Below, piece by piece: positions 27,436 to 35,242 of a stretch of DNA of 64,000 nucleotides (its first letter is position 1; each line of letters starts with the position of its first letter). The stretch is from Lachnospiraceae bacterium (GTDB taxonomy: Bacteria > Bacillota > Clostridia > Lachnospirales > Lachnospiraceae): the NCBI GenBank assembly GCA_021203305.1, contig JAJQBK010000010.1, positions 1-64,000 of the forward strand. Direction: 5' to 3'. The position numbers and the translations under genes are program-made. Under the pieces are notes generated by a model that was not told where the DNA came from, did no database searches, and was given only the letters and a program-made list of their open reading frames with translations.

Positions 27436-27511
27436 GTCATAAATGCGAACGCACACCCGCGTGATGCACCTCGCGCAGGCATTCGGTTTCTGACCTTTTG
27501 TTCCCTGATCA
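27436..27511. repeat. Dispersed intergenic element in the purA-rho gap
   Basis: On the minus strand it starts TGATCAGGGAACAAAAGGTC and ends CGCATTTATGAC, sharing both ends with copy 1 at 5875-5972. The rest of the 27310-27706 gap has a structured stretch near 27550-27610 (GGAAGCGCCC / GGCGCCTCC type pairing) that might terminate purA, but no clear T tract follows; no gene is visible. Confidence 0.6.
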
Positions 27512-27706
27512 TAAAATTGTAAAAACGAAAATATTAAAAGATATACGAGAGCCGGAAGCGCCCGTCTGTGGCGCCTCCGACGTCCTGAAATGCTCTCAAA
27601 GACGGCTGTGAACCATAATTTCCCACCTGTGCTCTTTGGAGCACCCAACCGCGCACGTGAGAAATTTATCAAATACCATAAAGCAGCCGCGAACCGTAAT
27701 TTTACG

Positions 27707-28999
27707 TTACTTTTTTAAAGGACTTTCTCTGTAAATAATATCGGATCTGGACGGCCCGTTGCTGATCATGGTGATGGGATAGCCGATCTGCCCCTCAACA
27801 AATTCCACATAATCCCTGCAGGCTTCGGGCAGCTCCTCCCAGGTCCTGATCCCGGCAATATCGCATTTCCAGCCCGGCAGGGTCTTCCACACCGGCTTCG
27901 CCCTGTGAAGCATACTGGTCACAGGGAAATCCGTGGTAATCTGGCCGTCAATCTCATATCCCACGCAGACCGGAATTTCGTCCAGATAGCCCAGCACATC
28001 CAGCACGGAAAAGGCCACATCCGTGGTGCCCTGCAGACGGCAGCCGTATCTGCTGGCCACACAGTCAAACCAGCCTACGCGCCTGGGCCGTCCCGTGGTC
28101 GCGCCGTACTCTCCGCCGTCGCCGCCCCGTCTGCGCAGCTCCTCGGCTTCATGACCGAAAATCTCGGAGACAAAATCACCCGCGCCCACCGCGGAGGAAT
28201 AGGCCTTGCACACGGTCACAATCTGCTGAATCTCATAGGGAGGAATCCCCGCGCCAATGGCGCCGTAGGCCGCGAGAGTGGAGGAGGAGGTAACCATGGG
28301 GTAAATTCCGTGGTCCGGATCCTTTAAGGTGCCGAGCTGGCCCTCCAGCAGGATATTTTTGCCCTCCTTCAGCGCCTGGTCCAGATAAGCGCTGACGTCG
28401 CACACATAGGGAGCTACCATATCCCGGTACTGATGCAGCGTCTTTAAAAGCTCCTCCGGGTCGATGGCCGGTTTGTGGTATACATATTCCAAAATGACGT
28501 TTTTGTAAGCGGTGACGCTTGCCACCTTTTCCTTGAGCACCTCCTCGTCAAACAGCTCACTGACCTGAAAGCCGGTCTTGGCGTATTTATCCGAGTAGAA
28601 GGGCGCGATCCCGGATTTGGTGGAGCCAAAGGCCTTTTTGCCCAGCCGCTCCTCCTCATACTGGTCGAAAAGCACATGGTAGGGCATGACAATCTGGCAG
28701 CGGTCGCTGACCAGAATGTGAGGCGCCGGCACTCCCTTCTCCACGAGGGACTGAATCTCCCCGAACAGAATGGGAATATTCAAAGCCACGCCGTTTCCGA
28801 TGATATTGGTGGTGTGGCCGTAAAACACACCGCTGGGCAGGGAATGCAGCGCGAACTTGCCATAGGAATTCTTGATCGTGTGGCCCGCGTTGGCTCCGCC
28901 CTGAAAACGGATGACAATGTCGGCGTCCTGAGCCATCATATCCGTGATCTTGCCCTTGCCCTCATCGCCCCAGTTGGCTCCTACTACTGCTTTTACCAT
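27707..28999 (-). CDS. purA: Adenylosuccinate synthetase
   Basis: 430 residues, full length. N-terminal GTP-binding loop GDEGKGK (residues 11-17), catalytic His in NAGHTIKN, and TTGRPRRVGWFD near residue 300. It makes adenylosuccinate from IMP, aspartate and GTP. Last gene of purC-purF-purB-purA, 120 bases after purB. AAGGAG lies about 10 bases before the ATG. Confidence 0.97.
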   Translation of the reverse strand: MVKAVVGANWGDEGKGKITDMMAQDADIVIRFQGGANAGHTIKNSYGKFALHSLPSGVFYGHTTNIIGNGVALNIPILFGEIQSLVEKGVPAPHILVSDRCQIVMPYHVLFDQYEEERLGKKAFGSTKSGIAPFYSDKYAKTGFQVSELFDEEVLKEKVASVTAYKNVILEYVYHKPAIDPEELLKTLHQYRDMVAPYVCDVSAYLDQALKEGKNILLEGQLGTLKDPDHGIYPMVTSSSTLAAYGAIGAGIPPYEIQQIVTVCKAYSSAVGAGDFVSEIFGHEAEELRRRGGDGGEYGATTGRPRRVGWFDCVASRYGCRLQGTTDVAFSVLDVLGYLDEIPVCVGYEIDGQITTDFPVTSMLHRAKPVWKTLPGWKCDIAGIRTWEELPEACRDYVEFVEGQIGYPITMISNGPSRSDIIYRESPLKK

Positions 29000-29119
29000 A
29001 ATCGCAACTCTCCTTTACCCCGGATTTCACAGCTCATAAGCTATGATGGGGGTGATCCTTTTTACTTCTTTGAAAAAACAGGCCTCAAACCGCCCTGTAT
29101 TCGCATCGACCGCCGTATC

Positions 29120-30553
29120 TTACACAGAAATATCGGCCTTCACGCCCAGCAGATCCTTATTTTCCTCCAGTATGGGCTGCACCACATCCCGCAGGAAACT
29201 TTCCGTCTGCTTCTTCGCCCGCCCCACATATCTGGAGGGCTCCATGCAGGCCTTCAGCTCCTCTAAAGAAAGTCCGAAGGTCTCGTCCGCGGCGATCAGC
29301 TCCAGCAGATTATTCTCCAGGCCCTTCTCCTTCACATTGCGGCCCGCCTCCATGGACAGGGTGCGAATGCGCTCATGCAGCTCCTGGCGGTCGCCGCCCC
29401 GCTTCACCGCGTCCATCATGATGTTCTCGGTAGCCATAAAGGGCAGCTCGCTCATGATGTGCTTCTCAATGACCTTCTCGTAAACCACCAGGCCGTCCAC
29501 CACATTCAGGCACAGGTCCAGAATGCCGTCCACCGCCAGAAAACCCTCCGGAATGGACAGCCGCTTGTTGGCGGAATCGTCCAGCGTCCGCTCAAACCAC
29601 TGGGTTGCCGAGGTGATGGCCGGATTCAGGGCGTCCACCATGACATAGCGGCTTAAGGAAGCGATGCGCTCGCTGCGCATGGGGTTTCTCTTGTAAGCCA
29701 TGGCGGAGGAACCGATCTGGCTCTTCTCAAAGGGCTCCTCCACCTCCTTCAAATGCTGCAGAAGGCGGATGTCATTGCTCATCTTGTGGGCGCTGGCAGC
29801 AATCCCGGCAAGCACATTGGCCACCCGGGTGTCCACCTTGCGGGAATAGGTCTGGCCGGAAACCGGATAGCATTCTTTAAAGCCCATCTTCTGCGCGATC
29901 ATGGGGTCGATCTTGTCAATGGTCTCCTGATCCCCGTTAAATAACTCCAGGAAGGAAGCCTGGGTGCCGGTAGTCCCCTTGGAGCCCAGAAGCTTCATGC
30001 TGCCCAGCACATGGTCCAGATCCTCCAGATCCAGCAGAAATTCCTGCATCCAGAGAGTCGCCCGCTTCCCCACCGTGGTGGGCTGGGCCGGCTGAAAATG
30101 GGTAAAGGCCAGCGTGGGAAGAGCCTTGTACCGGTCCGCGAATTTGGAAAGCTCCGCGATCACATTGATCAGCTTTTTGCGCACCAGCTTCAAGGCCTCC
30201 GTCATCACAATGATGTCGGTATTGTCCCCCACGTAGCAGGAGGTGGCTCCCAGATGAATGATGCCCTTCGCCTTCGGGCACTGGACCCCATAGGCGTAGA
30301 CATGGCTCATGACGTCGTGGCGGACTTCCTTTTCCCGCTCCTTCGCTACATCATAGTTGATATCGGTGATATGAGCCTTCATCTCATCAATCTGCTCCTG
30401 CGTGATGGGCAGACCGAGCTCCTTCTCCACCTCCGCCAGAGCCACCCAGAGCCTTCTCCAGGTGCTGAATTTCATGTCCGGTGAAAAAATATACTGCATC
30501 TCCCTGCTGGCATAGCGCTCAGACAGGGGACTGACATATCTGTCGTTGGGCAT
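29120..30553 (-). CDS. purB: Adenylosuccinate lyase
   Basis: 477 residues. The fumarase/aspartase superfamily signature appears as GSSAMAYKRNPMRSE, with TSCYVGDNTD and TTVGKRATLW segments upstream. It cleaves both SAICAR and adenylosuccinate. The start at 30553 has GGAGG 6 bases upstream; the 17 codons before it have no support. It follows purF by about 70 bases. Confidence 0.96.
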   Translation of the reverse strand: MPNDRYVSPLSERYASREMQYIFSPDMKFSTWRRLWVALAEVEKELGLPITQEQIDEMKAHITDINYDVAKEREKEVRHDVMSHVYAYGVQCPKAKGIIHLGATSCYVGDNTDIIVMTEALKLVRKKLINVIAELSKFADRYKALPTLAFTHFQPAQPTTVGKRATLWMQEFLLDLEDLDHVLGSMKLLGSKGTTGTQASFLELFNGDQETIDKIDPMIAQKMGFKECYPVSGQTYSRKVDTRVANVLAGIAASAHKMSNDIRLLQHLKEVEEPFEKSQIGSSAMAYKRNPMRSERIASLSRYVMVDALNPAITSATQWFERTLDDSANKRLSIPEGFLAVDGILDLCLNVVDGLVVYEKVIEKHIMSELPFMATENIMMDAVKRGGDRQELHERIRTLSMEAGRNVKEKGLENNLLELIAADETFGLSLEELKACMEPSRYVGRAKKQTESFLRDVVQPILEENKDLLGVKADISV

Positions 30554-30623
30554 AATTTCCTCCATCCTATTTCGAAGCCATCTACCCCTCATTCGCAAAA
30601 GCATCTGCTTCGAATAGCCGCTT

Positions 30624-32072
30624 TTATTGATCGAATTCTCCCCTGATATCCTCCTTCGGCGGCTCCATGGGGTAATGCCCCGTAAAGCAGCCGTTGCAGA
30701 TCTCCAGCCCTCCCGCGATCAGGGGCAGCCGGTCGATTTTGAGATAATCCAGCGAATCCGCGCCGATGACCCTGCAGATCTCAGGAATCGTGCGGTTATA
30801 AGCGATCAACTGTTCCCTCGCCGGTACATCCGTGCCGAAATAACAGGGCCAGAGGAAGGGCGGCGAGCTGATGCGCATATGTACCTCCGTCGCGCCCATC
30901 TCCCTCAGCATGCAGACAATCTGATTGGAGGTGGTGCCCCGGACAATGGAATCGTCGATCATAATGATCCTCTTTCCCCGCACCGCGTCCCGCAGGACGT
31001 TTAGCTTCACCTGGACGCTGCTCTCCCGGTTTTTCTGCCGGGGCTTGATAAAGGTCCGGCCGATGTAGCTGTTCTTCACAAAGGCGGTGCCGTAGGGGAT
31101 GCCCGACTGGGCCGCGTAGCCCATGGCGGCCACATTTCCCGATTCCGGGACTCCCACCACCATGTCCGCGTCCACCGGCGAGTCCATGGCCAGATATTTG
31201 CCCGCCAGCATCCGGGAATTGTACACGCTCATGCCGTCCAGGACAGAATCCGCCCTGGCAAAATAGATATATTCAAATATACATCTGGCGTGCTTTTCTT
31301 TGGGAATGCAGTTGGATTTATCGGACTGGATGCCGTACCTGGGGGTGATCGTCACAATCTCTCCCGGCTCCACATCCCGGATAAAGTCCGCGCCGATGGT
31401 ATCCAGGGCGCAGCTCTCGCTGGCAAGAAAATACGTGTTGTCCCGGACGCCGATGCACAACGGCCTGAAGCCGAAGGGGTCCCGGACGCCGATGATCTTC
31501 CTCGGGGACATGATCACCAAGGAATAGGCTCCCTTAATCTTTTTCATGGCGGCGCTGACCGCCTTTTCAATGGTAGGCTGGTTCACCCTCTCCCGGGCGA
31601 TCAGATAGGCGATCAGCTCGGAATCGATGGTGGTCTGAAAAATAGCGCCGGTGTAGGCCAGCTGTCTGCGAAGATCCGGAGCGTTGACCAGGTTGCCGTT
31701 GTGGGCCAGTCCCAGGGTGCCCTTGATATAATTTAACACCAGGGGCTGGGCGTTCTCTCTGGTAGAGCTGCCCGCTGTGGAATACCGCACATGGCCCACG
31801 CCGATATTTCCTTTCAGAGAATCCAGCTTCGCCGCGTCGAAGGCCTCGCTCAGCAGCCCCATATCCCGGTAGCTTAAGACCTTGCAGCCGTCGGCGGAGG
31901 TGTTGCTGACAGCGATACCGCAGCTCTCCTGCCCCCGATGCTGCAGAGCCAGCAGGCCATAGTAAATACTGCCGGACACATTGCCTCCGTCAAAATCGTA
32001 GGCGGCCATCACGCCGCACTCTTCGTGCAGGCCGTCCTGAACCGCGGCGGTTTCGTTTACGTAAAATGGCAT
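30624..32072 (-). CDS. purF: Amidophosphoribosyltransferase
   Basis: 482 residues. An 18-residue propeptide precedes the N-terminal nucleophile Cys19 (HEECGVMAAY), as in the self-processed class. The glutaminase domain has LGLAHNGNLVN and the PRTase domain has IIMIDDSIVRGTTS. It commits PRPP to purine synthesis. The start is only 3 bases after the purC stop with a weak ribosome site, implying coupling. Cysteines in the C-terminal part (for example EICNGCFTG) suit the iron-sulphur type found in Bacillus. Confidence 0.96.
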   Translation of the reverse strand: MPFYVNETAAVQDGLHEECGVMAAYDFDGGNVSGSIYYGLLALQHRGQESCGIAVSNTSADGCKVLSYRDMGLLSEAFDAAKLDSLKGNIGVGHVRYSTAGSSTRENAQPLVLNYIKGTLGLAHNGNLVNAPDLRRQLAYTGAIFQTTIDSELIAYLIARERVNQPTIEKAVSAAMKKIKGAYSLVIMSPRKIIGVRDPFGFRPLCIGVRDNTYFLASESCALDTIGADFIRDVEPGEIVTITPRYGIQSDKSNCIPKEKHARCIFEYIYFARADSVLDGMSVYNSRMLAGKYLAMDSPVDADMVVGVPESGNVAAMGYAAQSGIPYGTAFVKNSYIGRTFIKPRQKNRESSVQVKLNVLRDAVRGKRIIMIDDSIVRGTTSNQIVCMLREMGATEVHMRISSPPFLWPCYFGTDVPAREQLIAYNRTIPEICRVIGADSLDYLKIDRLPLIAGGLEICNGCFTGHYPMEPPKEDIRGEFDQ

Positions 32073-32075
32073 ATT

Positions 32076-32780
32076 TTATAACCCCAGACGTTCAAACACT
32101 TCGTTGTAGGCTTCCTCCACATTTCCCAGATCTCTGCGGAAACGGTCCTTGTCCAGCTTTTTGTTGGTCTCCACATCCCACAGTCGGCAGGTGTCAGGGC
32201 TGGTCTCGTCCGCCAGGATGATCTGTCCGTGGTAACGGCCAAACTCAATCTTGAAGTCGATCAGCTTAATGCCCGCCTGCAGGAAATAGGCCTTCATCAC
32301 CTCATTGACCTTGAAGGTATATTTCTTAATAATCTCAATCTCTTCCCAGGTGGCCAGCTCCATGGCCACAGCGAAATAGCTGTTGATCAGAGGATCGCCC
32401 AGGGCGTCATTTTTGTAGGAAAACTCAATGGTGGGCTCTTTGAAGACAACGCCCTCCGGGACGCCAAGCCTTTTGGAGAAGCTGCCGGCGGCCACATTTC
32501 TCACGATCACCTCAAGAGGAACGATCTCCACCTTCTTCACGGCGGTCTCCCGGTCGCTCAACTGCTCCACATAATGGGTGGGAACTCCTTCCTTTTCCAG
32601 AATCTGGAAAATATGGTTGGTCATCTTGTTGTTGATCACGCCCTTACCCACGATGGTGCCCTTTTTCTCCCCGTTGAACGCGGTCGCGTCATCCTTGTAA
32701 TCCACAATCACGATATCCGGGTCGTCCGTCGCGAATACCTTTTTCGCCTTGCCCTCGTAGAGCTGCTCCAGTTTTTTCAT
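32076..32780 (-). CDS. purC: SAICAR synthase
   Basis: 234 residues, complete. Family features: [18 protein letters not shown] at the N-terminus, [26 protein letters not shown] and DFKIEFGR near the end. It joins CAIR and aspartate. ATG at 32780 is set by GAGGAG 5 bases upstream. It heads the four-gene purine operon and has a strong promoter at 32909-32937. Confidence 0.97.
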   Translation of the reverse strand: MKKLEQLYEGKAKKVFATDDPDIVIVDYKDDATAFNGEKKGTIVGKGVINNKMTNHIFQILEKEGVPTHYVEQLSDRETAVKKVEIVPLEVIVRNVAAGSFSKRLGVPEGVVFKEPTIEFSYKNDALGDPLINSYFAVAMELATWEEIEIIKKYTFKVNEVMKAYFLQAGIKLIDFKIEFGRYHGQIILADETSPDTCRLWDVETNKKLDKDRFRRDLGNVEEAYNEVFERLGL

Positions 32781-32797
32781 AGAATCTCCTCTCATGC

Positions 32798-32818
32798 TGA
32801 ATGGCTTATGACCATTCA
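32798..32818. promoter_or_regulatory. Hairpin in the purC leader next to the ribosome site
   Basis: Perfect 7-bp stem TGAATGG / CCATTCA with a 7-base loop, ending about 9 bases before the purC Shine-Dalgarno. It could influence purC translation. No known purine riboswitch pattern was recognised in the 120-base leader. Confidence 0.4.
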
Positions 32819-32908
32819 CAACCGCTTTCTCACGTGCTCAAAAGCGTCCACTGTAAATAATTTCCATTTCATCCAAAATTCAAAACTCACCGTTCTGAGC
32901 CATTTCCG

Positions 32909-32937
32909 ATTATATAACGAAGCCTTTCAAAATGCAA
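32909..32937 (-). promoter_or_regulatory. Promoter of the purCFBA operon
   Basis: Minus strand TTGCAT (32937-32932), 17-base spacer, TATAAT (32914-32909). The GC-rich stretch at about 32990-33050 just upstream has a GCCCC/GGGGC hairpin but no T tract. Confidence 0.75.
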
Positions 32938-33058
32938 TGATTATGTTCATTTGTTCTGCTGTTGTTCACAGGTTCCGCCTCTCCGTTCGCAATCGCGCCC
33001 GCTTCGCGTGCTTTCCCGCCCCTTACGGGGCCAGGATTGCTCATTTTAGGGCGGTTTC

Positions 33059-33880
33059 TTACTGATAATACTCTCTGTAATCCCTGACCAGCGCCTTCAG
33101 CAGCCGGCCGCTGGCCACATAGACGCCCTCCTCGCTGCCGTAGGTCAGCCACTCCGAGAGCTTTTCCAGCTCCTCCCCCTGGCGGGAGTCCTGAAACGCG
33201 CCGGTGAGCTTTTTGATCCGCTCCTCCAGCAGAAGGGACTGCTCATGGATTTCCGGATTCTCCCCCAGATAATCCAGGTATTCCTGGCTGGAAAGCACAA
33301 TCCGGGCGCAGGAAAGCCACTGTGTAAAGGTATCCTCGTCCGCCACCAGCTGATAGGCGGCGTCAAAGGATTCCATGGCCGCATCAAATAAAAACATCCT
33401 CGCCTGCACCACGCCGATATTGTGCCAGAGAGAGGCCCTGAGCCGGATTTCCCCCTCCGGCAGCTCCTCCAGAAGCCGCTTATAGCAGGCCATGGCCTGG
33501 GAATACCGCTTCGCCTTCAGCAGTTCGTCCCCTTCCTTTTTGCGCTTTTCCAGATACGTCCACTGAGCGCCCACACTTAAGGATTCCCGGATCCGGTCGA
33601 TTTCCTTTTCGGAAATATAGCCCGCGTAACGCAGAATCGTCTCCACATAAGGAATCAGGCCCTCCTTTTTCTGGGCAATCTGGGAAAGCCGGTAGGCCAG
33701 ATCGGTACAGCAGCGCTGGGTATGCAGCCACTCCGCCAGCTCCTGGGAGGCAAAATCATCCCCCAGAAGGAAGCTTTTCTGGCGCAGGGCGTAAACCAGC
33801 TCCTCCAGGCTGAAAACCGTCAGCTGCATTTCCGATATGTAATAGCCTGTCTCGGCAGTCTCACTGTCGCTGATAAACAT
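33059..33880 (-). CDS. Uncharacterised TPR-like protein of the actin-fold/DUF5717 module
   Basis: 273 residues, cytoplasmic. Residues about 110-190 form TPR-like helical pairs (GDELLKAKRYSQAMACYKRLLEELPEGE; HNIGVVQARMFLFDAAMESFDAAYQL). The N-terminal third (TVFSLEELVYALRQKSFLLGDDF) is a separate helical domain of unknown function. It is the last gene of a three-gene module; its AAGGAGG ribosome site overlaps the stop of the gene before it. No enzymatic motif is seen, so a scaffold role is the only reasonable guess. Confidence 0.85.
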   Translation of the reverse strand: MFISDSETAETGYYISEMQLTVFSLEELVYALRQKSFLLGDDFASQELAEWLHTQRCCTDLAYRLSQIAQKKEGLIPYVETILRYAGYISEKEIDRIRESLSVGAQWTYLEKRKKEGDELLKAKRYSQAMACYKRLLEELPEGEIRLRASLWHNIGVVQARMFLFDAAMESFDAAYQLVADEDTFTQWLSCARIVLSSQEYLDYLGENPEIHEQSLLLEERIKKLTGAFQDSRQGEELEKLSEWLTYGSEEGVYVASGRLLKALVRDYREYYQ

Positions 33881-33890
33881 GCCCGCCTCC

Positions 33891-35231
33891 TTAGTCTAGC
33901 GTAAAGGTTTCCGTCACGGTCCTGCCGCTGCCCGGCAACAGGCTTCCCAGCCCCGCGTCCGTGACCTGTATCCTGAGCGTGGAAATATTGAGAAAATCAA
34001 ACTCCACCAAAAGCCTGTTCTCTCCCAACGCCCCGTCCGCCAGCTCTCCTGTGGGCACCCTAAGACGCCTGATCACCCCGTCCCTGGCCCCCTGCGCCAG
34101 GACAATCAGATCCTCCCCCTTTTGGGGAAGCACATAAATCCGGTCATGGCAGCGTCCCACATGGGTCCCCGCCTGAAAGACAGGCACATACTCCTCCGCC
34201 AGATTCTCCGTCAGAAGCCCCTGTCTGCGGCAGTTCAGCCCGATATGATACCGGATATCCGTGTCGTTCAGTAGCAGATAATCGCCGGCCTCCTCCTCCC
34301 CGTCCTCCATCTGAATCAGGGTCAGACAGGCGCCCTGGCTGTATACGTTATTGCCCTGAAAAACCCTGCCATTGTCCAGCAGGATATCCAGAGACTGGAC
34401 CGCCCAGTCCCCCTTGAAGCCGTCGCCCAAAAGCCATGTCAGGCTGCAGGGCTTATCCTCCAGCTTCCTTAAAACTCCATAAAAAGCCCCATCCAGCTCC
34501 TGACTGTATTGAGCCCTCTCCTCCAGCGGCGGAAGCTTCGGCATCCTCTCCGGCGCAAGCTCCGTAAAATGCACGGACCAGGGAGCGGTATTGCCCTCCA
34601 CTGTACAATACCAGCCGGCCATCCCCTCTTTCTGATAATCAAAAATCAGCGCGCCGCCTCTCCAGAGCTTCTCCTGATCGTTTAAAAAGAAATGAAAAAG
34701 GCTTTCCTGGCGGGACTGCAGGTACATTCTGGTCTTTTTGGAAAATAACTGTGCGGTTGCGCGGGCCAGAATTTTGTATGCCCTCTCCTGCTTCACCGGA
34801 TCCTGAGGCAGATAAGTGGTGAACATCACCGCCCCGGCCCTGTCCGCCCTGCCATATCCCTGCGCCAGCTGCAGAGACAGCCGAAGAAAATGATGCAGAA
34901 GCTCCCAGGTTTCATAGCTGCGCCCCCCGGCGGTCACCACATCCTGTTCCATCGCCAGGGCAAATACATTCTCAAAGCTGACGGCCTCCGGCAGCTGAAC
35001 AATAGTCTCGGCGTCATATCCCGCGTAGTAACGGTTGCGGTACAGCGCCAGCAGCGCCGGGAAGGCATAGATCTCCCCCTTGGGCCTGCTCTTCACGGAC
35101 ACAGGGGAAAGCCCTTCTCCCGGGCACAGGCTGATCTGGGCGTAGCTTCTGCCGAGATCAATGCCCAGCAGCAGGCTGCCGCCCCGGTTTTCTCTGTTAA
35201 TCCTGTCGATAAATTCTGGTTTCTCGAACAT
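33891..35231 (-). CDS. Actin/Hsp70-fold ATPase-like protein of the DUF5717 module
   Basis: About 446 residues. The N-terminal phosphate-1 loop SLLLGIDLGRSYAQIS is typical of the actin/Hsp70/FtsA superfamily, and WLLGDGFKGDW with VFQGNNVYSQGA in the C-terminal half look like the adenosine and later loops. It is shorter than DnaK and lacks a substrate-binding domain; the last 100 residues are beta-rich. I tentatively equate it with the family called DUF5716, not verified. ATG at 35231 (GAGGGG 3-5 bases upstream) is preferred to a TTG at 35255 that overlaps the preceding gene. Confidence 0.75.
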   Translation of the reverse strand: MFEKPEFIDRINRENRGGSLLLGIDLGRSYAQISLCPGEGLSPVSVKSRPKGEIYAFPALLALYRNRYYAGYDAETIVQLPEAVSFENVFALAMEQDVVTAGGRSYETWELLHHFLRLSLQLAQGYGRADRAGAVMFTTYLPQDPVKQERAYKILARATAQLFSKKTRMYLQSRQESLFHFFLNDQEKLWRGGALIFDYQKEGMAGWYCTVEGNTAPWSVHFTELAPERMPKLPPLEERAQYSQELDGAFYGVLRKLEDKPCSLTWLLGDGFKGDWAVQSLDILLDNGRVFQGNNVYSQGACLTLIQMEDGEEEAGDYLLLNDTDIRYHIGLNCRRQGLLTENLAEEYVPVFQAGTHVGRCHDRIYVLPQKGEDLIVLAQGARDGVIRRLRVPTGELADGALGENRLLVEFDFLNISTLRIQVTDAGLGSLLPGSGRTVTETFTLD

Positions 35232-35242
35232 AGTCCCCTCGG

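Noticed and set aside
27376..27672. 98-codon minus-strand frame in the purA-rho gap
   Set aside because: It overlaps the dispersed repeat; similar peptides appear where other copies lie, which shows they come from the repeat and not from a gene. No ribosome site.
32781..32908. Purine riboswitch in the purC leader
   Set aside because: I could not find the conserved three-way junction core of the guanine/adenine family, only a short hairpin next to the ribosome site.
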